This document shows, one piece after another, positions 56,632 through 64,000 of a stretch of 64,000 nucleotides of DNA (its first letter is position 1; the number at the start of each line of letters is the position of its first letter). Both the position numbers and the translations under genes were made by a program. The notes under the pieces are model-generated. The model searched no databases, was not told the origin of the DNA, and was given only the letters and a program-made list of their open reading frames with translations. Source of the DNA: Flavobacteriaceae bacterium EG-1 (lineage in GTDB: Bacteria > Bacteroidota > Bacteroidia > Flavobacteriales > Flavobacteriaceae); NCBI RefSeq assembly GCF_009649685.1, contig NZ_WJPK01000006.1:124001-188000 (forward strand), written 5' to 3'.

Positions 56632-57600
56632 TTAAACTATATTTCTTAAGGAAAGAACAGCCAAATCTATAATAAAGTGCAATAAAACAGCATAAATAAA
56701 ACCTATTCTAATTCGAATATATGAAAACAAAAAAGCATAAATTAAAAAGGGTAGTATTATCAACGGCCAAAAAGCCAATTGTTTCATTGAAAGATCAAAT
56801 GTTGGTAAATGTAGTATCGCAAAGATGAAAGCAAGCGTATAAAAAAGAAAGGTATTCACTTTAATCCAATTCCTTTTAAACCATAATAAACTATCGTTTT
56901 TTTGTCGTAAAACAAGAAAAATAGATAAAGATACTAGTATTACATATGCGATGTACTGAAGTAAAAAACTGTTATAGAATTCAAAATTGACAACAAAATA
57001 AGGGCCAACAAATTTAAATATAATATAGCCTAAATTTATTGCAATAAAGACATTGAAGTACGTTGCATTAAACTTCCCAAGTATCAATCGAAATTGCGTC
57101 TCTTCCATTACCCCAGCAATTATCGAGATTATTAATGTAGTTAAAAATATATCTGTTTTACTCGTATAATATTCCGGTATATAGTTAATTTGCTCTGGAA
57201 TTTCCACAGCAAATAATTCCTGAATTAGTAAAGAAGGTATTATTGCAATTATAAGGAGCAGTAATCCTACCAAATATAAACGCAATGTAAATAGAATTCG
57301 GTTCTTTGTAGAAGTTTGTAAGCGGTGTGAATCAGGTTTACGTACGAATTTCAGAAAAGACTTGGTATATCTAAAGCTCTTTTTTGATTTTTTTATAAAT
57401 TTCTTACTACTATTGGCTTTATCTTTTTCAGCAACAATTTCATTCGGATTGTTTATTTCAGAAACATCATTTATTCGATTCGCTAGTTCTTCTTTAGCCG
57501 CAATTATTGCTTCTTTTACATATAAGTCAGGAGAATTAATAATTTCTTTAAGCTCAGTTGAAGCTTTCTTTTTATATTTTTCTGAAAAGAAGTTAGCCAT
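56632..57600 (-). CDS. CPBP-like intramembrane protease family protein
   Basis: A 322-residue protein. A basic cytoplasmic part (about 1-100) precedes about seven transmembrane helices. Signature residues of the CPBP (Abi/CAAX) family are present: EETQFR in the first core helix (about residue 166), FAILHLP and HFIIDLAV near the end. These give the glutamate pair, arginine and histidines of the active site. It may cleave prenylated or other peptides, or act in bacteriocin self-immunity; no peptide is adjacent. It lies between the intact der gene and a der 3'-end remnant, suggesting insertion here. Confidence 0.75.
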   Translation of the reverse strand: MANFFSEKYKKKASTELKEIINSPDLYVKEAIIAAKEELANRINDVSEINNPNEIVAEKDKANSSKKFIKKSKKSFRYTKSFLKFVRKPDSHRLQTSTKNRILFTLRLYLVGLLLLIIAIIPSLLIQELFAVEIPEQINYIPEYYTSKTDIFLTTLIISIIAGVMEETQFRLILGKFNATYFNVFIAINLGYIIFKFVGPYFVVNFEFYNSFLLQYIAYVILVSLSIFLVLRQKNDSLLWFKRNWIKVNTFLFYTLAFIFAILHLPTFDLSMKQLAFWPLIILPFLIYAFLFSYIRIRIGFIYAVLLHFIIDLAVLSLRNIV

Positions 57601-57655
57601 TAGAAGATATTAACCACTTCCAATTTCGTACTAATATACTTAACTCGCAAATATG

Positions 57656-58960
57656 TTATTTCTTACGCATATATATGATAATAGGAACACCTGTAAAATT
57701 GAAGTTTTCGCGTAATTTATTCTCTAAGAAACGCTTATAAGGGTCACGTACATACTGCGGTAAATTACAAAAGAAAGCAAATTGCGGATAATGTGTTGGC
57801 AGCTGTGTAATATATTTAATTTTTACGTATTTATCTTTATAAGCTGGCGGAGGTGTGTTTGCTATTATCGGTAATAGCACATCATTTAACTCGCGAGTTT
57901 TAATCTTTTTAGATCGATTTTTATATACCTCAACTGCTGTTTCAATAGCTTTATATATTCGTTGTTTGTTTAAGACTGACACGAAAAGAATTGGCACATC
58001 TACAAAAGGCTCCATCGCCCGTTTTATTCGCTCTGTATATTGTTTCATGGTATTGGTCTCTTTATCTTCAACCAAATCCCATTTGTTTACTAGAATAACA
58101 ATACCCTTGTTATTTCTTTGGGCAAGCCAAAAAATATTTTCTACTTGACCATCAAAACCTCTTGTGGCATCAAAAAGTAAGATACATACATCCGAATGTT
58201 CGATAGCACGAACAGAACGCATTACAGAATAAAATTCTAAATCTTCTTTTACTTTTGCTTTTCTTCGAATACCGGCTGTATCGACTAAATTAAATTCAAA
58301 ACCAAAACGATTATATTTTGTATCGATACTATCTCTAGTGGTACCTGCTATATCTGTTACTATATATCGGTCTTCACCAATTAACGCATTTATAAAAGAT
58401 GATTTTCCTGCATTTGGTCTGCCTACAACGGCAAACCTTGGCAATTCTACTTCTTCCTTTTCCTTCTCCGGTAATACTTTTACCAAATCATCTAGTAATT
58501 CTCCTGTACCAGCACCGTTAACACTTGAAACAGTATAATACTCTCCCAAACCTAAGGCATAAAATTCAACAGCATCAGCTGCTCTTTTAGAAGTATCTAC
58601 TTTATTAATGACCAAAAAAACTGGTTTTTTTACACGGCGTAACAACTTGGATACTTCCTCATCCATGGCGGTAACCCCAGTTTCTACATCAACCATAAAA
58701 ATAATAGCATCTGCCTCTTCTATTGCTAATTCTACTTGGCGGTCAATTTCCTTTTCAAAAATATCTTCACTACCAACGGCATACCCACCTGTATCAATTA
58801 AAGAAAACTCTTTTCCGTTCCAATCACTTTTCCCGTAGTGGCGGTCACGCGTAACACCACTAACAGCATCAACAATAGCTTCTCTACGCTGAATTAAACG
58901 ATTAAAAAAGGTTGATTTTCCGACGTTAGGTCGTCCAACAATAGCAACAATTGCACTCAT
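57656..58960 (-). CDS. der: Ribosome biogenesis GTPase Der
   Basis: Essential GTPase with two tandem G domains needed for 50S ribosome assembly. The 434-residue length is standard. The first P-loop is GRPNVGKS (residues 9-16) with NKVD, and the second is GRPNAGKS (about 182) with NKWD. A C-terminal KH-like domain ends in [13 protein letters not shown]. The 3' end is also present as a remnant 1.1 kb downstream. TACCTTTG at 58978-58985 on the minus strand is a possible -7 element. Confidence 0.97.
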   Translation of the reverse strand: MSAIVAIVGRPNVGKSTFFNRLIQRREAIVDAVSGVTRDRHYGKSDWNGKEFSLIDTGGYAVGSEDIFEKEIDRQVELAIEEADAIIFMVDVETGVTAMDEEVSKLLRRVKKPVFLVINKVDTSKRAADAVEFYALGLGEYYTVSSVNGAGTGELLDDLVKVLPEKEKEEVELPRFAVVGRPNAGKSSFINALIGEDRYIVTDIAGTTRDSIDTKYNRFGFEFNLVDTAGIRRKAKVKEDLEFYSVMRSVRAIEHSDVCILLFDATRGFDGQVENIFWLAQRNNKGIVILVNKWDLVEDKETNTMKQYTERIKRAMEPFVDVPILFVSVLNKQRIYKAIETAVEVYKNRSKKIKTRELNDVLLPIIANTPPPAYKDKYVKIKYITQLPTHYPQFAFFCNLPQYVRDPYKRFLENKLRENFNFTGVPIIIYMRKK

Positions 58961-59032
58961 TATGGTAATTTAAGCCACAAAGGTAATGTTAATCGCTTTA
59001 ACCCTTCTAATCAATAAAAAAAATAAGAAATT

Positions 59033-59761
59033 CTATAATGTACTGCGTTCTTTACTTTTATGGATAACAACCATTTCAGACTTAGAATCTTTGCTTTTAG
59101 CTAAATATGGTTCTCCCTCTTGCCTTTCACGAACTACTTGAGATGGTGAACCATAAGCTACAACATGGCTATCAATATGATTAACCACTACAGCACCTGC
59201 TCCTACAACTGTATGCGTACCAATGGTAATACCTTCTATTACACTTGCACCAAGACAAATTGCACTAAACGCTCCTAAATTTACATGCCCCCCTGTAGAT
59301 GCTCGCGGAGCTAAACTTGAATAATTTGCCATTACACTATCGTGATCTAACGAAGCATTTGTATTTACGATACAAAAATCACCTATTTGAGCATTAGAGT
59401 TTATAATAGCACCAGGCATTATTATTGTTCCCACACCTATAGTAACATCTCTACCAATTACAGCTTGTGGATGGGCAGAAGAAACAAATTCAAAATTAGG
59501 AACAATTTCAGTGATTTTATCAACTACTTTTTTTCGTATCCAATTATCACCAATAGCAACGATACCAGCAGTAATATTAAATTTATCTATTAAATAAGGA
59601 AGTTCTTCTTCAGTACCTAAAATTTGATAGCCATTGGCTAATCGACATTTGTGCTTGTAGGTATCTATAAAGCCAATTACATTAAAATCGGCCTCTTTTT
59701 CGATAATATCTAAAACCACATTACCATGGCCAGAAGCACCAATAATTACAATATTTTTCAT
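59033..59761 (-). CDS. NeuD/PglD-like sugar O- or N-acyltransferase
   Basis: A 242-residue protein with an N-terminal Rossmann-like part (KNIVIIGASGHGNVVLDIIE). The left-handed beta-helix made of hexapeptide repeats follows (about 90-210). It includes IGVGTIIMPGAIINSNAQIG, VNTNASLDHDSVMANYSSLA and IGTHTVVGAGAVVVNHID. The family adds acetyl groups to sugars of glycans such as sialic or bacillosamine types. No partner biosynthesis genes are next to it. The last 30 residues are charged and specific to this protein. Confidence 0.9.
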   Translation of the reverse strand: MKNIVIIGASGHGNVVLDIIEKEADFNVIGFIDTYKHKCRLANGYQILGTEEELPYLIDKFNITAGIVAIGDNWIRKKVVDKITEIVPNFEFVSSAHPQAVIGRDVTIGVGTIIMPGAIINSNAQIGDFCIVNTNASLDHDSVMANYSSLAPRASTGGHVNLGAFSAICLGASVIEGITIGTHTVVGAGAVVVNHIDSHVVAYGSPSQVVRERQEGEPYLAKSKDSKSEMVVIHKSKERSTL

Positions 59762-59912
59762 TCTCGTGGGGGATTTGGGGGTTCCTCATTCGATGAGTCA
59801 AATGTAGGAATTATTAAAAAGGTAATAGTTAAAATGTAGTTATATTCGATGAACTACAAAAACCGCCAAGCCTCATTATTAAAGAACAAAACACGCACTT
59901 ACCTATTTATTA

Positions 59913-60800
59913 TTATTTAGTATTGTACCCAAACCGTTTTAACTGCCGCGCATCACTACGCCAATTTTTATTAACCTTTACGTACAACTCTAAATGCACT
60001 TGCTTACCAAAAAACTTTTCGAGGTCTTTTCGAGATTCAACGCCCACACGTTTTAAAGCACTGCCTTTATGCCCAATTATAATGCCTTTTTGCGAATCGC
60101 GTTCTACCATTATAACAGAGCGCATTCGAATGATATCTTCATCTTCAAAAAACTCTTCCGTATCTATTTCCACGGAATACGGAATTTCTTTTTTATAGTG
60201 CATTAAGATTTTCTCACGAATGGTCTCGTTTACGAAAAAACGCTCAGGTTTATCCGTCAATTGATCTTTTGGGTAATATGCAGGTGCTAATGGCAATAAT
60301 TCAACAATACGTTCAAAGACGTTTTTTATATTGAAGTTATTCAAAGCTGATATTGGATGTAATTCTACCGTTGGAAGTTGTTCTTGCCAATATTGCACTT
60401 GTTCTTCTAATAATTCTTGTGTGGCCGTGTCTACTTTGTTAAGCAATAACAATACCGGAACTTTGCTACCTTTAATTTTATCGAAAAAAGCTTCATCCTT
60501 TAATGCCTTTTCCCCTATTTCAACTATGTAAATCAATACATCCGCATCTTCAAAAGCAGATTTTACAAAATTCATCATAGAAGATTGCAACTCGTATGCA
60601 GGTTTAATAATACCTGGAGTATCAGACAAAATCATTTGAAAATCATCACCATTTACAATTCCCAAAATACGGTGTCTTGTGGTTTGTGCTTTTGAGGTAA
60701 TAATAGATAGTTTTTCACCCACAAAAGCATTCATCAATGTTGACTTACCCACATTGGGATTTCCAATGATGTTTACAAATCCAGATTTATGATTTCCCAT
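59913..60800 (-). CDS. era: GTPase Era
   Basis: GTPase that binds the 3' end of 16S rRNA during 30S maturation. The 295-residue length is normal. The P-loop GNPNVGKS is near residue 13, followed by DTPGII and NKVD. The C-terminal KH domain contains GIIIGHKGSALKRVGVESR. It is the third gene of a likely operon after the symporter and RNA methyltransferase, 10 bp from the latter. The der gene lies nearby on the same strand. Confidence 0.97.
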   Translation of the reverse strand: MGNHKSGFVNIIGNPNVGKSTLMNAFVGEKLSIITSKAQTTRHRILGIVNGDDFQMILSDTPGIIKPAYELQSSMMNFVKSAFEDADVLIYIVEIGEKALKDEAFFDKIKGSKVPVLLLLNKVDTATQELLEEQVQYWQEQLPTVELHPISALNNFNIKNVFERIVELLPLAPAYYPKDQLTDKPERFFVNETIREKILMHYKKEIPYSVEIDTEEFFEDEDIIRMRSVIMVERDSQKGIIIGHKGSALKRVGVESRKDLEKFFGKQVHLELYVKVNKNWRSDARQLKRFGYNTK

Positions 60801-60810
60801 AGTTTATTTT

Positions 60811-61275
60811 TTAACTCATTCGTGGTTTTGATAGATTCCTATCATACATAACAATACTACCAGCTACTGCCACATTAAGACTTTTAACTGATTTAAAACG
60901 AACCAAATGGTGCGACTTTTCACAAGCTTGATTCGAAAGTCCGTGGTCCTCAGCTCCCAGCAAATATACACATCGTCTTGGGTGCTTAAATGTCTCCAGA
61001 TCTACCGCATTATCTTTCATTTCTACACCTATTAACATGGCACCTTTAGGCAAATTATCATAGAATAATTCAAACGAATCGTAATGAAAATAAGGCATTG
61101 CCTTCACTGCATGGTGCGTATCACTTGCCTGTTTAGCATATCTATTTCCAATTGTGAAGATAAAACTGGCGCCCAAATTTTGTGCCGTTCGCCATAATAC
61201 CCCTAAATTTTCAGGTGTTTTTCCATTTAGGATACCAATACCAAAAAACTCATGTTCAAAATTATCTGTGCTCAC
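60811..61275 (-). CDS. TrmH/SpoU family RNA methyltransferase
   Basis: A 154-residue SAM-dependent methyltransferase with the trefoil-knot fold. It is expected to 2'-O-methylate a tRNA or rRNA nucleotide. Motif 1 is NLGVLWRTAQNLGASFIFTI, motif 2 is YLLGAEDHGLS (about 110-120), and motif 3 is SLNVAVAGSIVMYDR. It is short, with no extra RNA-binding domain. The start is a GTG that overlaps the end of the symporter gene by 14 bp, so translation is probably coupled. The exact target RNA is unknown. Confidence 0.92.
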   Translation of the reverse strand: MSTDNFEHEFFGIGILNGKTPENLGVLWRTAQNLGASFIFTIGNRYAKQASDTHHAVKAMPYFHYDSFELFYDNLPKGAMLIGVEMKDNAVDLETFKHPRRCVYLLGAEDHGLSNQACEKSHHLVRFKSVKSLNVAVAGSIVMYDRNLSKPRMS

Positions 61276-62626
61276 TTTTTAACCTCTGAAAGTATTTTTT
61301 TGCCTCTTTATTTACTTTTGGCGCTAGCAAAAGTACTGCAATCATATTAGGTATCACCATTAATGCATAAGACAAATCAATTAAGTTCTTTACCAAATCT
61401 AAAGATGCCACAGCGGCAAAAACAATCATGATTACAAAATACCAATTGTAAAACTTGCCAATTTTGGCATTTGTAATAAAGGAAAGACACTTAACACCAT
61501 AGTACGAATAGGTAAATAAGGTAGACAACGCAAAAGCAGAAACAATAATCATTAACAAGTCGTCACCATAACCAAAAAGTGTTCGTTCAAAAGCGGTTAA
61601 GGTCATCACAATTCCGCTTTGATCTTCAAGATAAGCACCACTTAATATAATAACTACCGCGGTAAACGTACAAACCAAGATGGTATCTATAAATGGTCCT
61701 AGCATAGCTACCAACCCTTCTTTAACTGGATTATCCGTTTTAGATTGCCCATGATACATTGGCGCACTACCTAAACCTGCCTCATTTGAAAACATCGCTC
61801 TTCGAATTCCGATAATAACAAGACCCCAAAACCCTCCGGTTACTACTGTTTTAAAATTCCAAGCTTCGGTAAGTATTAACTTTAAAGAAGGTATAATTTG
61901 AGAAGCATTCATAGCCATTACTATAATTACCGCAATTAAATAAACAGCAACCATAAATGGCACTATAGCAGACGCTACTTTAGCAATTTTTGTTAACCCA
62001 CCAAAAATTACGAATGAGGTTACGATTGCTAATACAAATCCAACGGTCCATTTCCAGTTGGTTTCATCCATCTCAAAAATAGTTTTCGATGGTTCTATTA
62101 CACTCATAAAGGTTTCCGTAAACTGGTTAGCAGTAAATACCCCCAAAAAGCCAAACAGCCCACAAACAGCAAAAAATATAGCCAATGGTTTCGCTTTTGG
62201 TCCTAAGCCCTGAGTAATATAAAACATAGGGCCTCCTTGCAATTTACCATCAGAATCTTTTCCCCTAAACATTATAGATAAGCTGCAGGAATAAAATTTA
62301 ATACACATACCTATTAATGCCGTAACCCAAATCCAAAAAACCACTCCAGGACCACCATCATGAATAGCTATGGCAACACCCGATATATTCCCTAAGCCCA
62401 CCGTAGCAGCAACGGCTGCCGAAAGCGCTTGAAAAGAACTTACATCGCCTTTGGCATTTTTATCATCATACTTACCTGCTGTAATCGCAATAGCATGACC
62501 AAAATATCGATAGGGCAAAAACTTTGAATATAACACTAAAAAAAGCCCTCCACCTATTAAAAGTATAAACATTGGCCATTCTGTGAATGGTATTATTTGC
62601 GCTAAAATCTCATTGATTGTTTCCAA
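61262..62626 (-). CDS. AGCS family sodium:alanine symporter
   Basis: Sodium-coupled amino-acid importer of 454 residues with about ten transmembrane helices. Signature blocks are AAVAATVGLGNISGVAIAIH and GIRRAMFSNEAGLGSAPMYH. The start codon is TTG (62626): the residues it adds (TINEILAQIIPFTEWP) match the usual family N-terminus, and the next in-frame ATG would cut into the first helix. It heads the symporter - methyltransferase - era series. Confidence 0.94.
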   Translation of the reverse strand: METINEILAQIIPFTEWPMFILLIGGGLFLVLYSKFLPYRYFGHAIAITAGKYDDKNAKGDVSSFQALSAAVAATVGLGNISGVAIAIHDGGPGVVFWIWVTALIGMCIKFYSCSLSIMFRGKDSDGKLQGGPMFYITQGLGPKAKPLAIFFAVCGLFGFLGVFTANQFTETFMSVIEPSKTIFEMDETNWKWTVGFVLAIVTSFVIFGGLTKIAKVASAIVPFMVAVYLIAVIIVMAMNASQIIPSLKLILTEAWNFKTVVTGGFWGLVIIGIRRAMFSNEAGLGSAPMYHGQSKTDNPVKEGLVAMLGPFIDTILVCTFTAVVIILSGAYLEDQSGIVMTLTAFERTLFGYGDDLLMIIVSAFALSTLFTYSYYGVKCLSFITNAKIGKFYNWYFVIMIVFAAVASLDLVKNLIDLSYALMVIPNMIAVLLLAPKVNKEAKKYFQRLKSEHR

Positions 62627-62705
62627 AGGCTATGTATAAAACTCGAAGTTATACATTTTACTGACTTTTGAAAACGTACTCATCAAAAATATTCTTTCAA
62701 CAATC

Positions 62706-62737
62706 TTTGAAATAACTAAAAAACGGTTGTATATTTG
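62706..62737 (+). promoter_or_regulatory. Promoter of initiator tRNA-Met
   Basis: TTTG at 62706-62709, a 20-bp spacer and TATATTTG at 62730-62737 fit the Bacteroidota consensus exactly. The mature tRNA starts about 85 bp later. Confidence 0.65.
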
Positions 62738-62821
62738 TCGCCCGTTACAAATAGTAGCGCACCTTTATCTCGTCAACGTTATGACCTGAAGTTGCAAAAC
62801 AAGTGAGATAAAAACCCATAT

Positions 62822-62894
<73 letters not shown>

Positions 62895-62899
62895 CTACC

Positions 62900-62930
62900 A
62901 AAAAGCTTCAGAGAAATCTGAAGCTTTTTT
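62900..62930 (+). terminator. Terminator after tRNA-fMet
   Basis: A 13-bp stem AAAAAGCTTCAGA and its complement around the loop GAAA, then a T run. Confidence 0.9.
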
Positions 62931-63017
62931 TATTTCTACATCATTTCTTGTATAGAACTATATGTCGTTAAATATGGCTTTTTTATTTTCTTAAATTTAA
63001 CGTCAAACTTAATTGAT

Positions 63018-64000
63018 ATGAATAACGCTCGAAGCGTGCTTTTTTTGCTGCTGCTATTATCTATTGGCTGCAACAGTTTTGAAAAAAGTGAATCATCAAA
63101 ATTCGAAAAATCTCACATACTAAAGTTACACAACCAGAGTAAAAATGTAGAACTTGAAAAGTCTCAAAGACTTATTTTAGCGGACAGCGTATATAACCTT
63201 GTTAAAACAACTCCCCTAGATAGCTTAACACTGGCAACTTTATACAACAAAAGCAATATCCATTATGCCTTAAAACAAATTGACAGCTCTTCTTTTTATG
63301 ATAAATTATTATTAGAACAATCGAATCTAATACAGAACGAATATTATGCAGGTAAAGCAAGTCAGGCTATAGCTTATAATTTCGATGCTATAGTTCAATT
63401 CGATAGTGCCTATTTCTATTACAACCAATCGAAAAACTATTTTCAAAGCATTGGAGATAGTAGTCAAGTTGGGCGACGATTGTTAAGTATGGGCCAGATT
63501 CAAAAAAATCAGAACGATTTTTTTGGCAGTAAAGAAACATTAACCGAAGCACTCCAATTTCTTAAGCCTGAAAAGGATATCAACTATATCGCTTCTTGCT
63601 ATAGTGCATTAGCATCCAACCATCGCAAACTGTTAAATTACGATGAGGCAATTAATTACTACAAAAAGGCTATTCAACTTTCTAAATCATCAAAAAATAT
63701 TCTTGCATATAAAAACAATTTGGCGACAACTTATATTGACAATAAAGAATATGAAATCGCCACTAGCCTATTAAACACGGTACGCAATGATATTTTATTG
63801 CAAAAAAATTCCTCGCTATACGCTAGAGTACTCGACAATTTAGCCTATGCACAATGGTTATCCAATACTAACCAATCAGAAAACCTTTTTATTAAGGCGC
63901 TAGATATTCGAATACTAAATAATGATCGAAGAGGACAAATTTCTAGCTATACCCATTTAGGTGAATTTTATGCTAAAAAGAACAAAAAGAAAGCATTCGT
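63018..64000 (+). CDS. TPR-repeat lipoprotein, 3' end beyond window
   Basis: An ORF from ATG 63018 that stays open to the window edge (327 codons seen). The signal SVLFLLLLLSIGC gives a lipoprotein cysteine at 18. The rest is helical, with tetratricopeptide repeats. Examples are ASCYSALASNHRKLLNYDEA, INYYKKAIQLSKSS and LDNLAYAQWLSNTNQSEN. Flavobacterial proteins with this start often continue into a transmembrane helix and a signalling domain (histidine kinase or LuxR-type), which cannot be checked here. Confidence 0.8.
   Translation, partial: MNNARSVLFLLLLLSIGCNSFEKSESSKFEKSHILKLHNQSKNVELEKSQRLILADSVYNLVKTTPLDSLTLATLYNKSNIHYALKQIDSSSFYDKLLLEQSNLIQNEYYAGKASQAIAYNFDAIVQFDSAYFYYNQSKNYFQSIGDSSQVGRRLLSMGQIQKNQNDFFGSKETLTEALQFLKPEKDINYIASCYSALASNHRKLLNYDEAINYYKKAIQLSKSSKNILAYKNNLATTYIDNKEYEIATSLLNTVRNDILLQKNSSLYARVLDNLAYAQWLSNTNQSENLFIKALDIRILNNDRRGQISSYTHLGEFYAKKNKKKAF

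Overview
This 64 kb window reads as chromosome of a marine-type member of the Bacteroidota, most likely family Flavobacteriaceae. The DNA is AT-rich and start codons mostly lack Shine-Dalgarno sequences. Octamers of the Bacteroidota -7 promoter type (TAnnTTTG) recur upstream of genes. The protein families are typical of the group: a type IX secretion sorting domain, DUF4136, DUF4230, DUF5522 and GSCFA proteins, a CarboxypepD_reg plus beta-barrel outer-membrane protein, a TolQ/ExbD quartet and a TTG-started KDO transferase. No phage, IS element or CRISPR array is visible. The genus cannot be named from sequence alone.

Layout. 1-3.6 kb: asnS, rpoN and a PAP2-like membrane protein. 4-7.2 kb: ExbB, a small membrane protein, two ExbD proteins and an outer-membrane barrel. 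7.5-10 kb: tRNA-Ser, asparaginase, TatD nuclease and a retropepsin-like protein. 10-15.9 kb: sucA-sucB, a barrel protein and an FG-GAP protein. 15.9-22.7 kb: a three-gene transglutaminase, ATP-grasp/alpha-E and DUF2126 amidoligase cluster. 22.9-26.8 kb: galE, a DegT-type aminotransferase, waaA and a small lipoprotein (cell-envelope sugars). 26.8-33.2 kb: a frameshifted sugar transporter, a microprotein, a GH31 alpha-glucosidase and glgB (alpha-glucan metabolism). 33.2-35.2 kb: four paralogous micropeptide genes in two pairs, each pair behind a duplicated promoter with 21/22-bp direct repeats. 35.3-39.2 kb: a T9SS-exported repeat protein and a Spy-like protein. 39.3-50.2 kb: hemL, a glucosaminidase/LysM lipoprotein, a PLP deaminase, a mini-HExxH protein, DUF5522, DUF4136, a CE15 esterase, DUF4230, GSCFA, a TPR lipoprotein and alaS. 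50.3-56.4 kb: M23 peptidase, MerR, LemA, two TPM proteins and a large outer-membrane barrel. 56.5-62.6 kb: a der 3'-end remnant, a CPBP-like protein, der, a NeuD-like acyltransferase, era, a TrmH-like methyltransferase and an AGCS symporter. 62.7-64 kb: initiator tRNA-Met and a TPR lipoprotein cut by the window end.

Most of the window is core housekeeping. The parts that stand out are the micropeptide family with its duplicated control region, the der tail duplicated around a CPBP gene, the frameshift in the sugar transporter, and the amidoligase/transglutaminase cluster, a family arrangement whose product is still unresolved.
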